From Bremia lactucae (Eukaryota; Oomycota; Peronosporomycetes; Peronosporales; Peronosporaceae), in assembly GCF_004359215.1 (NCBI RefSeq), contig NC_090615.1:2521100-2585099 (forward strand): a DNA stretch of 64,000 nt, written 5' to 3'. Below, in pieces: positions 22,253-32,242 of the stretch. The notes beneath the pieces were generated by a model, which did not search any database, was not told the DNA's origin, and saw only the letters and a list, made by a program, of their open reading frames with translations. Numbering within the stretch: the stretch's first letter is position 1; each line of letters begins with the position of its first letter. Both the position numbers and the translations under genes were made by a program.

Positions 22253-22985
22253 TTAACCATTTTGAGGAGATTTCTCCTCAAATACGTGGGCACTTATTCC
22301 CTCAACGTCTTCCGACTGTGATTGCGCTATCACAGTCGGGCCCTCTACGGTCGACTCTTTACTCGACCTAGGATCATTGTGTTGTCCCTTTTGGAAAACT
22401 GGTATCTTCTTTGGATGTCGCCCGCTAGGCGTACATTCATGTCGCAATCCACTCGACTTATTCGAGTGGTGAACCTTCGGCGCTACCTGTGCATTCGCAC
22501 AGCCGCCGGCAGTTGACTCCACAGTGTGATTAGTCATCACACTGTGATCTTGTGCAGTCGTACCAAGGACCGTACCACAAGTGAGGCCATCGCATTCACT
22601 CGTAGTACATCCACACGCTTGGGAACGCTCCAAAACGTTCACCAGATGGCCATCTGATGAACAAGTGTCAGGCATCTTCACGGATCGATACTGCCAGCTG
22701 ATTCTTGGCTCATACTTTCTGAGCCAAGGTAAACCTAGGATGACATTAAAATTTTCATCCAAAATTCAGTACGATGAAATCATCATCATACTGCAAATCT
22801 TTAAACGAGTTGTGAAATATCACTACGCGTTTCATTACTGTTATCGATGCGCCGGTCGCTAGACGCACTGTCATCCTCATTGGAGGGATGTCGCGCTCAA
22901 CATATTTGAGCCTACGACCGTCTAGCGACTGGCGACGAATAAAGTTTTTCGACGCCCCACAGTCCACTAGGGCTCTAAGTGACAA
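22253..22985 (-). pseudogene. Protease and linker of B2
   Basis: Frames 22985-22755 (LVDCGASKNFI active site) and 22762-22253 (ILGLPWLRKY). Same frameshift and same Cys in the active site as B1, with very few substitutions between copies. Confidence 0.75.
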
Positions 22986-23189
22986 ATCATTTGTCGCTTT
23001 AAGGTGATGAGGGATACCTCATCGCCAGGTGCAGAGACACATAATGATTGTGTGTCTGGAGCAACTTTCGTCAAGAGATTTGCAAATTCTCTTGAGGTTG
23101 CTTGATCAGAAGGCCGTTTTTGGTGGTCCACCTCGCTGTTGCGATTTCGCAACAACGTCGGACCCGCGACCGTTGCCCTTTTTGGCACT

Positions 23190-24159
23190 CAGTCTATAAG
23201 TACGTTCAGCACCTCTCGGTACGAGCGTGGGGCACTACACTCATGAGCGTAGTGACCTAACTTTTGACGGTGATTGCATTTCTACAATCGCTTGTTAATC
23301 GAAAAGCGAGGTCTCTCGCTTTCGGCATAAGAGAGGTCCATCGGTTCTGGAACTCCAAGCTCGTGTCGTCTTGGAGGACGATTCGATGACAAATTAGGTT
23401 GAGCCTGTCTAAAGCTAAAGCTCTCCTGTTCCGCAGCGGATATTGCTTCTTCAAGCGGATCTAGGTCCAAGTAGATCAGAAGGGTCTTCATGGGACCATC
23501 CGTAAGACATTGCATCAACACCGTAATCGTGGTTGTTCGTGATACAACTCGCCAAGAGTCGTATGTGCTGGGCATAAGCGTGGACATCACGCTTGCCTTG
23601 CTTGATTTTCAGAAGCTCTGATCGAGCTCTGAACTCAGACCTAGGCGGTTCAAACGTCTGTTTGAGCCGGGCTTTAAAGCCTCTAGCGACCCGAAGACAT
23701 ATGGGTCGCGCAACTTAAGGCCTAGTGCCCAAGTTTTGACACGACCTGCCAAATTTGACTGAGCGAATGCGACTTGCGCTTGCTCGACGATGTGACGAGC
23801 CTTTATAGCATCGTTTAATTCGACGAACAACCTTAAAAGGGAGTCCTCTTCGACTCCGCAATTTTTAGATGTCTATCTTCAAGGTTTCCGGACGACGCGC
23901 GGGTCTGTACATGTTGCAACCTCAACAGTTCTGCGTGTTGAGAGCCTTGCTGATTCAGCAAGGCTACCTTTTTCTTCGCCTCGTCAAGTTCATGTTGTAT
24001 GAACTTGGCGATGGCTGAATGGAGGGCATCTCTGTCCAAACCGGACAGCATGGCCAGGATGGCATCATTTGCTACGGTCGAACGAATGAGTTCGACCGCA
24101 CTCCATTCTATGTCACTTAAAAAGGAGTAGCTACCACGCGAAACGTGATACGTTATCAT
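23190..24159 (-). pseudogene. Gag of B2
   Basis: ATG at 24159. The first frame runs to 23833 and encodes a charged coiled segment (HELDEAKKKVALLNQQG). A one-base shift leads to 23830-23609 (LNDAIKARHIVEQAQVAFAQ), and later frames end with the zinc knuckle near 23290-23250. Here gag is continuous across the point where B1 has its 183-bp insert. Confidence 0.75.
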
Positions 24160-24222
24160 CTGACCTGTCCATGCTAGATGATAGAACTGTGGTCATTGGA
24201 CGGACTACAAAGTGCTACCAGG

Positions 24223-24661
24223 TGTAATAAGGCACTGCCGACTTGTACTGCTTCAGTACAAGTCCACTTCGCACTGCTTCAGTGCGACTGGTCCCTCACG
24301 TCACTTCACGTACACTAGTACGTGCAGAGGAAGACTATCTTTACAACACTTGCTTCAAAGAGTATTAAAAGTATACTGTATTTAAGATAATTAATTTTTT
24401 AAGTTTCTTTTTTCATTTTTTTAATTTAATTATATACTAATACAAAACATGTAAAAAAAAGTCTTACCTGTCTTTTTCTTTGCGCGCGTCCAGTGCTGAC
24501 TGGACCGCGGAGAAAGTAGATATAATGGCCTATATCTACCTATGGATAAGCTTTCCGAATATTATTATGTAAAGTAATATTCTCCAAATATTATCTACCT
24601 TTGAATAATATATATAAATAAGAACCTTTAAGTGTTAATTTCATGTTTTGATAAACCGTCA
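24223..24661 (-). repeat. 5' LTR of B2
   Basis: Minus strand from 24661 to TGTAATAAGG read on + at 24223. It contains the CACGTACTAGTGTACGTG hairpin and a perfect ACTTGTACTG-AAG-CAGTACAAGT hairpin. It differs from the B1 5' LTR by many substitutions. Confidence 0.8.
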
Positions 24662-24716
24662 CGAGAGTGCAACGTGAAATTGTACTGAAGCAGTTCAAGT
24701 CGGCAGTGTTTTGTCA
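24662..24716 (+). repeat. 3' end fragment of a + oriented B LTR
   Basis: GTGAAATTGTACTGAAGCAG, then TTCAAGTCGGCAGTG and TTTTGTCA, matches the last ~50 bases of B LTRs (compare 43400-43442). It probably marks the remains of the LTR into which B2 inserted. Confidence 0.5.
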
Positions 24717-24905
24717 CCGGGCCCAGTATTTGTAAAGAAACCTGCGTAAATAAGGGGCAATGGCGAATGCCAATGGTTGGAGCACGGGAGTGTCATGAGA
24801 TGGTACGTACTGGTCTTCTGCTCGCTCTGAAAGGTAATACGAATTTCTTGGATCAATGTGCAGTCCACTGGTTCCCAGCGCGAGACCGACGTACAAGATC
24901 GACAT
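24714..24905 (-). pseudogene. Truncated ORF ending at an LTR boundary, possible broken host gene
   Basis: A minus-strand frame of 63 codons from ATG 24905 encodes MSILYVGLALGTSG, an acidic/serine region and a hydrophobic stretch (LQPLAFAIAPYLRRFLYKYW). Its TGA stop is formed by the terminal TCA of the LTR fragment, so a longer protein may once have continued. The frame is also open upstream for ~20 codons, so the true start or an upstream exon is uncertain. Family not recognised. Confidence 0.3.
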
Positions 24906-25169
24906 CCTAGGAAACGTACCTGAGCGGAGATACCGGGACTTTGGGCGTGGCTGCGTGTGTCGTGGCGGCTTGGCTGGCGGCTGTGGGTGAGAGCATCAAA
25001 GACTGACAAATGCCGTGAAGCGCCCGTCGGAAGGCCGGAGCTAGCATTATGCTGGCTCAGGTTTCTCGGTAGGGCGTAGGGGTGACGCCCCTACCCGACT
25101 AGGATTCGCTTTAATGAAAGTTATCTTTTAAATAGATTTTCTGTACATTAACGCGTAAACAGCGACCGG

Positions 25170-25580
25170 TCACTTGTCCCTAATTTTATGCAGATGACGT
25201 TCCAATTCAGCTTCGTTGCGGCCGAAACCTTGTAAACGTAGAGTCGAGTTCTGGTACGCAAGCATGGCGCTGCCCAAAGTGCCAATAATGCCTGTAAACC
25301 ACATTCCACGGCGCGCCAGGCTGCGATCTAATTGATGGGCTAGCAATGGCGACAGCAATACTAAGCAATGGTCGAGTAGTTATTATTAGCTCAGCGTGGT
25401 AAACAACGCACCGACAATGTGCCCGAGTGGAAAGCATGCCACGCCCACAATCACGCTTTGAATATAATCGGCCTGACTTATGTTGCTCCGTACTTGCTGA
25501 AACGTTGGCTCTTCGTAGATGACCGGAAACCGCGGAACGTGGGGATCGTGGAGCATCGGCTGGTCCCTTTTGGTGTTCAT
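25170..25580 (-). CDS. Small two-TM protein, probably mitochondrial, function unknown
   Basis: Two exons: 25580-25412 and 25360-25170, with a 51-nt intron (25411-25361; donor GTGCGT, branch-like GCTAATAA, acceptor TTAG). The product is 119 residues. Two hydrophobic segments are visible: about 40-65 (QSVIVGVACFPLGHIVVLL) and about 78-98 (GMWFTGIIGTLGSAMLAY). A charged C-terminus follows (RNEAELERHLHKIRDK). This layout resembles small accessory subunits of mitochondrial inner-membrane complexes, but I do not recognise the family. The gene is divergent from the MINDY gene with 119 bp between starts. The joined frame is in phase. Confidence 0.65.
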
Positions 25581-25699
25581 TCTAATTTTTTGGCTTCCAC
25601 TGGAATAAATTTCTGATACATGTATTACAATTTCACTCGGCCTAAATACGACTCAATATACATTTGCAGCAGCCATAAGCAGAATTTGTTCCTCGATCG

Positions 25700-27673
25700 A
25701 TGGACGAAATATATGCCGTAAAGAAAACGCAATTCTTGGGAAAGCCCGTTAGCTTCGTATGCCAAAATGGCAATGGACCGTGTCCTCTTTTGGCAATTGC
25801 CAATGTTTTGCTACTGCGTGGCTATTTATCGCTTGATAAGGTTGTTGAGCCCTTGGGCTACGTTAGCGCCTTTAACCTAATGCAACTCGTGCGCCGCCGC
25901 TTGATCGATACAAATCCACCGGTGCGTTAAGTCTTTGCAATCAGCGTTTGTGCTGGACTTTCTTAAGCTGAATGACCTCATACTTGATGCGTAGCTAACC
26001 AATACAAGCGAGCTGCAGCGACTGACGCAAGAGAAAACGCTTGAGGATGTGGCGGAATTGTTACCCACGATGTTGGTAGGGCTGGACGTTAACGTGCGCT
26101 TTCATAGGTGAGATAGTTAGTTTCATTATGAAAGATGTTTCAATAGTTAATGTGGCCGTGCTACCCAGAATTACAGACTTTGAGTACACGGTTGTGTGCG
26201 CGGCATTTGACATGCTGGATATTGTTATGGTGCACGGATGGTTACTGGATGAGCAAGACGAAAAAACGGTGCGACGGTTATTAAAGCTGCATGCTGACGC
26301 ACCTCAAGTCTAATTTGCCTGTCGATTATTGAAGATGAAGGTAGTGGGAAATAAGTCATACAATGAGTTAATTGAGCGCCTGGTTGACTACCGAGCTTTG
26401 CTCATGGCGGAAGAAGCGAATGCGAAGCAGGCTGCCGAATTTTCGTCGTTAGATACTGCAGTCAGGCAAGATGGTGACGAAGGGGCTGAAGTAGCACTGC
26501 AACTTTCGCCTTTAGCGACACAAACGATAGGGTTTGAGACCCTGTCGATTGATGCTAACTCAACCCATGCTACGTCTACGTCAAATTGTGTACAGTCGCC
26601 ACATTCGGTCATGTCACAGACGTCACCTACAAAAAGTCCTTCGCAGCAGACGGTGGAAACGATGATGAAAGAGCGCCACATCAGCGACGCCGATGCGCTG
26701 GATACGGCAAATACTTTGTTAGAGGAGGGGCCGATATTGGAAGAATTTTTTAACTTGACAGCCAACCAACTCACATACTATGGGCTCGTTAGGCTGCATG
26801 AAGGAATCCGGGAACGCCAATTGTGTGTATTCTTCCGCAATAATCACTTTTCGACACTCTTTAAGGTACGTGGATATGTCACATTTTTAAGCAGTCCGAG
26901 TTGTGTTAACGCGGCCTTAGTTCGGAGGCGCATTATATCTCCTCGTTACTGACGCAGGATACCTAGACGAGTCGACGGTTGTCTGGGAACTGCTGGACGA
27001 AATTGACGGCGATACGGCGTTTCTGGACGCTCAATTCCATTCTGTGACGTCTTCGGAACAGCAGCAAAAAATCTTTACACATCAAAAGCAGCTGCGAGAG
27101 CCGATGGAAAGTGAAGAGCAGCATTTGCGGAAATCTAGGGAAGTGACACTTTCAGGAGGTAGTTCTCCTTTATGCGGCCGTGAGCTGGTGACCAATAATG
27201 ACAATGCGGCCACGGCCGCTAAAAGAAACAGCGGGTTGTATGAAAAAGAAGTGAGTGAATATGTTGATGACGACTATCTCTTAGCGCTAACGTTTCAGCG
27301 AGAAGAAGAAGAATTGTCGCGTGGAAGCAGGAGCATCTTGCCTTCTGCATCACGTCACTCCTTGCAGCTTGATAAAGGAAATTGCGACATCAGCAGCACC
27401 AAGGTACCGGCTCGAGTTAAGGGTGATGAGAGTAGATTTACCAATGAAAGTGAAAGTCTTTCTAGTGCTGCGTATAGACAAGCAATACATATGTCAGAGG
27501 AAGAGCTTGAGTTGCAGCGGCAGACCGAGCGCAATTATCAGGAGAAAAAATGGCAGGAAGATGCACTCACGCGGCAGTACCATCAGGAGCAAGAGCGATT
27601 ACGCAAACAGCAGCGTGTTCGTGGTGGGCAGCGGCGAACATCTTCCGAACTCGCTAACTGCATCATTACTTAA
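25700..27673 (+). CDS. MINDY-family deubiquitinase (K48-chain specific cysteine protease)
   Basis: Five exons, all in phase: 25700-25921, about 26013-26107, 26169-26268, 26335-26865 and 26921-27673, giving about 566 residues. Introns are 55-91 nt. The catalytic centre is visible: Gln22 and Cys28 in CQNGNGPCPLLAIANV, and His310 in FFRNNHFSTLFK. Other MINDY-1/2 landmarks are GLDVNVRF, ITDFEYT, HGWLLD, SYNELIERL and LYLLVTDAGYL. A serine-rich insert splits the catalytic domain (about residues 160-250). The C-terminal part has DDYLLALTFQREEEE, like a ubiquitin-interacting motif, then a Gln/Glu/Arg coiled tail. MINDY enzymes trim K48-linked ubiquitin chains. The acceptor of intron 1 is the least certain boundary. 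Confidence 0.85.
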
Positions 27674-27754
27674 ATTTTTAAGCAAGTAGAATGGGTGACA
27701 TAATCGTGTTTAATTCATTAATATCAATTATTAAATTCGATCCGCATCTTCTAT

Positions 27755-29356
27755 CTATACTTTTATGAATGTCGTCAACACCCCGGAAGAGCTTTTGTGC
27801 TCATAATCACTGAAACAAGTTTGATCGAATTTAGAATCGTCAATACTGGATTCAATATTCTCACTCGCATCTTTGCTTGTACTGGCTCGACTTGACGAGG
27901 CTGGCGACGCTTTCAACTCGCCCCCAGAATCTAACGATACAAGGGTACTACTGTTCACTTCTGAATCGAGTGGGCGTACATAGTCAAAGCCGGTAAAGTC
28001 CCTTTCAAAGCAACTAGCAATTTCATTTGGTGCATAAATTGTGTGAGGCTGCTCCGTAAAATGCGAATCAAAATTAGCTACAAGTGTCTCACCAGGAGGT
28101 CTAGGCACAAGTGGCGGCTTCAGTTTGCGGTCCAATACTTGATTCCAGTCAATGCCATTAAAAAACTCATGTGTTTTCAGTTCTGAAATTCCTCCATGAT
28201 ATCCAAGTCTGTCTCGCTGACGTTTTTGAAGCAAAGCCACGAGTAAGCTTTTCAATTCAGGGGACATATTATTCGGGTAGCGCACAGGCTGATACAAAAT
28301 TCGCTGATGCGTACTCTTCTGACTGGAATGTGCCAGGTAGAATGGTGGATAACCAGCCTGCAGCTCGAAAAGAATGCAGCCAAATTGCCACAAATCAACT
28401 GGTAGACCATGCCCATCTGGATAACGACCTACTATCTCAGGTGGAAGGTAAGAGTCAGTTCCACATATAGTCTTCGTGCGACCCGCTCGAGTTTCCATTC
28501 GCTTAGCAAGGCCCATGTCTGCTAACTTAATGTGACCTTCGCCGTCTAATAACACGTTTTCAGGCTTAATATCACGGTGTATGATGCACATGTTATGCAT
28601 GTACTCAAGCGCTAGCAGTAACTCGGCAGCATAAAAACGTACAGCCTCTTCGCAAAAATTGCCTCCATTGTTTTGCATGTGTAGAAAGAGATCGCCACCT
28701 TGCATAAACTTGGAAATAAGAAAAACCGAGCGACCTCGTGCGAGCGCATAATCCAATTCCATTATAAATGGATGATTCCCGACCCACTCCATAACAGCCC
28801 GTTCGCCAAATACCACTTTTGACTTTACCTGGCCAAGCTTCATCTCTTTAATGGCATATAACTGCCGGTCTGCGTCATTTAATGCCAGGATCACACGGCC
28901 ATAATGTCCACGTCCTAGCAACTTTAATGTTGTAAAATTCTTAAGCGAAAGCACACGATGTTGCACCGCCACTGCTTTTGACGCAAAACTACTTCGATCC
29001 TTTTCCGTGTCAGCCGCAAAGTAAAGGGCTCCTTTACCCGTCTCGGGCTTGATGCAAAGCACGTAGCCTGCCGAGTCGCCGTTTATAAGCTTGATTTTAC
29101 ATTTTCGTAGATTCAAATACTTCGACGAATTTTGTTGTTCACACTGACCCGAGTCTCCTGCATCTTCTGGTTTGGTCGCCCGGAAATAAACCAAAAATGT
29201 CGACTTTATCATACAACAGTATTTAACGGAGCTCCACACAGGAAGCAGCTGTCGCCGTTTGCGAAATAAGTTAATGAAGGATGATGGAAGCGAATTGATG
29301 AACCGCTTGGATTTATCAGTCAGCACGGAGTCTTTGCGCTGAAAAAGCAGCACCAT
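27755..29356 (-). CDS. AGC-family protein kinase with N-terminal PH-like region
   Basis: A single exon of 533 residues, ATG 29356. Residues ~15-125 look like a pleckstrin-homology-type domain (FINLFRKRRQLLPVW and YLNLRKCKIKLINGDSAGY), as in Akt-like kinases. The kinase domain spans ~141-395: glycine loop LGRGHYGRV, Lys170 (AIKEM), αC Glu185, HRDIKPEN with Asp262, activation-loop TKTICGTDSYLPPE. Two oddities: the metal-binding motif is DMG (280-282) instead of DFG, and APE reads PPE. An AGC tail follows with a hydrophobic motif FTGFDYV, then a Ser-rich C-terminus. It is convergent with the MINDY gene, with stops 81 bp apart. Substrate unknown. Confidence 0.85.
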   Translation of the reverse strand: MVLLFQRKDSVLTDKSKRFINSLPSSFINLFRKRRQLLPVWSSVKYCCMIKSTFLVYFRATKPEDAGDSGQCEQQNSSKYLNLRKCKIKLINGDSAGYVLCIKPETGKGALYFAADTEKDRSSFASKAVAVQHRVLSLKNFTTLKLLGRGHYGRVILALNDADRQLYAIKEMKLGQVKSKVVFGERAVMEWVGNHPFIMELDYALARGRSVFLISKFMQGGDLFLHMQNNGGNFCEEAVRFYAAELLLALEYMHNMCIIHRDIKPENVLLDGEGHIKLADMGLAKRMETRAGRTKTICGTDSYLPPEIVGRYPDGHGLPVDLWQFGCILFELQAGYPPFYLAHSSQKSTHQRILYQPVRYPNNMSPELKSLLVALLQKRQRDRLGYHGGISELKTHEFFNGIDWNQVLDRKLKPPLVPRPPGETLVANFDSHFTEQPHTIYAPNEIASCFERDFTGFDYVRPLDSEVNSSTLVSLDSGGELKASPASSSRASTSKDASENIESSIDDSKFDQTCFSDYEHKSSSGVLTTFIKV

Positions 29357-29639
29357 AATTGTTGGACAAACTCGAGTTTTGTGAAACCAGAATCAATTAA
29401 ATGGTAAGGTCACGCACAAATTCATGGGACGAGGAAAATAGATGGCCCTATTAAATGTCAACGCTTAAGCGTTTCAAGAGCACCACTACACCTAAAACAT
29501 AATTGCTTCACGAGACGACAGATTTCCAATGCAAGTCGAAATGGGTGGAACCGGAACAAAGGCGAAGGATAACAGAAGAAATTTAAGATGCTTTTAAAAA
29601 TAAAACTCCAGTCGACGCGACCGATTTCTAAATCTTTAG

Positions 29640-30982
29640 CTACTGGTCCTCCTTCTTTTCCTCTCCCTCATCCTTCTTCTCGTCTTTTTTTGTCATTTGC
29701 GCCATCGCTGCGAGAATTTTCGGATCGTTTGGGTCCACACCAGGTAGCCCTGACAATAAAGAGTTGACAAACTTTGGGTCCATGAACGGCAAAGTAGAAT
29801 CTCGTGCCGGCGGGGGCGAAGAAGAGCTCGGTGAAAGAGATGCCGCCGCAACTGCAGGCACTGGATTCTGTGTAAATTGCATGTGATTCGCGGGAATCTC
29901 CGTGGTCAGTTTGGCTAGCCCCATACTTTGTTCCGGGGCAAGAGAAGTTGTCGATGCAGTAGCAGAAGCAGCTTCTGCTTCAGCCGCACGCTTCTGGGCA
30001 GCTTCCTGCCGAGCTCGCTCTTCTTCCATTGACACACGAAGAGCCTAAGTTTAAAGCAGAATGCCAGAAACGCATTAGTGACATCTCGCCAGTATAAAAT
30101 ATGGAGCCAATTCGTACGAGGGCCAATTCTGGATCCATACTGGGATCCACACCACCGTACTCGGCAAAGGATTCGTTTCCGCCACCGCCACTGCTGGCAA
30201 CTGCGTCAGCAGCACCATCGTCTCCGTGAAGAACAGGCGAAGAAACCAGCACATCCGAGGGAAGTACGCCTGCCGGCACTGTCACCAAGTGGCTATTGTT
30301 GTTGCTGCTGGCGGCATCGACGAATGCCTGCAACTTGGCTGAATTGGCGTCCAGATCTCCCATGCTTACCACATCCAGGGCAATCTGCATACGATGGAAG
30401 AAAAAAATGTAAATTTATCCAAATCAGTTTTGTAGCCCTTAAATCATCAGTTAATCACACTCACGTTGTTCTTCTTTAGAAGCTTGCCGATCTTAGTGAG
30501 CTGCTTCTCGTCCTCTCCAATTGGTGAGCCAATGAAAACTACGACGCGCTGTCCTCCAGTCTTGTTGCGTCTGTGTTTGAGTGCCAATTGCGCAACTTGA
30601 ATGGAATTGGACAATTGCGTAGAGCCACCAATTTTAATGCGATGAATAGCGCTAAGCAGGGAACCCATGTTGTCCGTCGGCGATGCAAGCACCTGAACAC
30701 TTTTACCGGCCATAGCTAGCACACCAACGGTACTTTCTGGGTTTGCCTGCGTCTTGGTACCGCAGAGTAGATTGGCAGCGTCGTGTTGCGCCTCTAGGCG
30801 CGAGGGAATGTAATCTCCATTGCGCATCCACTCGGAGTTATCCAAGCTGAACAAATGGTCGCAAATTAATTATGACAGTGGATAACATTAGTTGCGCGTT
30901 TGCGAAAGTGATTCAAAGGGACTGCACACAGGTGCGATCATAGACTATGAACGAACCATATCATGGTCGATTCAAGCGGCAT
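29640..30982 (-). CDS. RPN10: 26S proteasome regulatory subunit RPN10/PSMD4 (ubiquitin receptor)
   Basis: Four exons: 30982-30957, 30846-30465, 30384-30118 and 30044-29640, all in phase, 359 residues. The tiny first exon is inferred: it gives MPLESTMI and joins as ICLDNSEWMRNGDY, the canonical RPN10 start. The von Willebrand A domain covers about residues 1-190 (STVGVLAMAGKSVQVL, GGSTQLSNSIQVAQLALKHR, RVVVFIGSPI). One ubiquitin-interacting motif crosses the exon 3/4 junction: DPELALALRVSMEEERARQ, around residues 220-240. The tail ends in a lysine/glutamate cluster. RPN10 sits between base and lid of the proteasome and binds ubiquitin chains. It is divergent from the methyltransferase gene, 124 bp apart. 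Confidence 0.92.
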
Positions 30983-31106
30983 CGTGACCTTTTCGGGGGC
31001 GTCTTGCTCGACAGAGAAGAAGATTTATGTTTATGTAGTTAAAATAAAAAGGTAACTACATTAGACTAAAAATGCAGTGCTTAAAAGTAGCCAATTTTTG
31101 CGGAGC

Positions 31107-32102
31107 ATGGCGCAGTCAGACAAGACTAGGAGACACTGGCGCGTGTTGCGGAATGCGCTCCTGCAATCAAAGACCAATGAATCGTTAGATTTGGCCCATT
31201 CAGCAGAGCCCACCGCATCGTCTATCGCCGCCAGTTTCTTTCCTTTATACCCAGCGACTCCAGTAGAAGTGCCGATGAGCATACCTGCGCAAAAACATTT
31301 TGCATGGATGGCTTACGACTTGTCGGCAGCAATGAATGAGAAGACAGAGGGAAAGAAATTAGTAATGGTGCATGAAAAGCGCAGAGGTGTGAACTTTGTA
31401 TCGACTGCGGAGCTGCTAAGCCATAAATTAAATCAGGGCGTAGACAACACGGGCAACATCCGCACGTGGCCGTCCGAGCATGTGCTACTGTCTTATGTAA
31501 TCTCAAACGACATATGCTCGAAAGTACAGAGAGAATCGACGAAGAATTTGCCTGTTGCGTGCTGCGAACTGGGAAGCGGCATGGCAGGCCTGGTCAGCTT
31601 GGGGCTACTGGCTTGTGCACCTGTAGACTTTGAGCGCGTAGCGATAACGGATGGCAACATCTTCTCGGTGGAAAATCTGCAGTTATGTTTAGAGGAAAAC
31701 AAGATGCAGAAAGCTTGGTCTCCTCGTACAAAGCACACAGTAATTACGGCGGAGCTATTGCGCTGGGACCGCAACGCCACAATGCGCGCGGATCTGCTAT
31801 ACCAATTTGACCTCGTATTTGCTAGCGACTGTTTATTTTTCGAGAAATTTCATGAAGATCTCGCCCAAACGATCAAACTTTTACTACGGCGCGGCTCAGG
31901 ACGCTGTCTCCTCATGCAGCCAAGCCGCAACGGCTCTTTAGAACGCTTCAGCGTCATCGCTAAGCGACGTGGCTTTTTAATTCACCAATCTCGAGATTAC
32001 GACACTCAAATACTCTGTAAACACAAAGAATACCAGAGAATGCACCCGGATTACGATCCTGACGTGCACTTCCCCGTCCTGCTCACGCTGATGTTACCTT
32101 AG
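31107..32102 (+). CDS. Calmodulin-lysine N-methyltransferase-like protein
   Basis: A single exon of 331 residues from the first ATG at 31107. The frame is open 30 bases upstream but without an ATG. It is a seven-β-strand SAM-dependent methyltransferase of the methyltransferase-16 group: TWPSEHVLLSYV (from ~120), SAM loop CELGSGMAGLVSLGLL (~153-168), TDGN strand end, and post-motif FDLVFASDCLFFEKFHEDL (~234-252). The N-terminal ~100 residues resemble the CaM-KMT N-lobe (RRGVNFVSTAELL). By family it would trimethylate a lysine of calmodulin in the cytosol. A related METTL21-type substrate cannot be excluded. Confidence 0.75.
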   Translation: MAQSDKTRRHWRVLRNALLQSKTNESLDLAHSAEPTASSIAASFFPLYPATPVEVPMSIPAQKHFAWMAYDLSAAMNEKTEGKKLVMVHEKRRGVNFVSTAELLSHKLNQGVDNTGNIRTWPSEHVLLSYVISNDICSKVQRESTKNLPVACCELGSGMAGLVSLGLLACAPVDFERVAITDGNIFSVENLQLCLEENKMQKAWSPRTKHTVITAELLRWDRNATMRADLLYQFDLVFASDCLFFEKFHEDLAQTIKLLLRRGSGRCLLMQPSRNGSLERFSVIAKRRGFLIHQSRDYDTQILCKHKEYQRMHPDYDPDVHFPVLLTLMLP

Positions 32103-32242
32103 TGTGAATCGAGAACTTGTATCTATTTTAACTAAAACTTCAAAACTAAGTCCGCCTTAAGTTCACCACGTTTTTTAGTGATCCGGCGCTTGTTCAACTT
32201 TCTTAACTGATCTCGCGTCCGGTGCAGTCGTGATCGAGTTTA

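Larger units (their letters stand above)
16826..24661 (-). mobile_element. Ty3/gypsy chromovirus family B, near-complete element B2 (inverted partner)
   Basis: Minus-strand element: 5' LTR 24661-24223, gag from 24159, protease, RT, RNase H, integrase, chromodomain 18579-18394, 3' region with hairpin, polypurine tract 17188-17174 and 3' LTR from 17173. It keeps RT parts lost in B1 and lacks the B1 gag insert. B2 shares several old frame lesions with B1 (gag shift, protease shift, Cys to Arg in the zinc knuckle). A 3' end fragment of another B LTR in + orientation abuts its 5' LTR, so it seems to have landed in or beside an older LTR. Confidence 0.9.

Noticed and set aside
25581..25699. Core promoter (oomycete initiator) between the two-TM and MINDY genes
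   Set aside because: The spacer must hold promoters, but I could not point to an initiator motif with confidence.
26388..26774. 128-codon minus frame opposite MINDY
   Set aside because: Shadow of the long fourth exon; no motif and no start context.
30078..30479. 133-codon + frame inside RPN10
   Set aside because: Antisense to the spliced RPN10 exons and introns; basic low-complexity translation.
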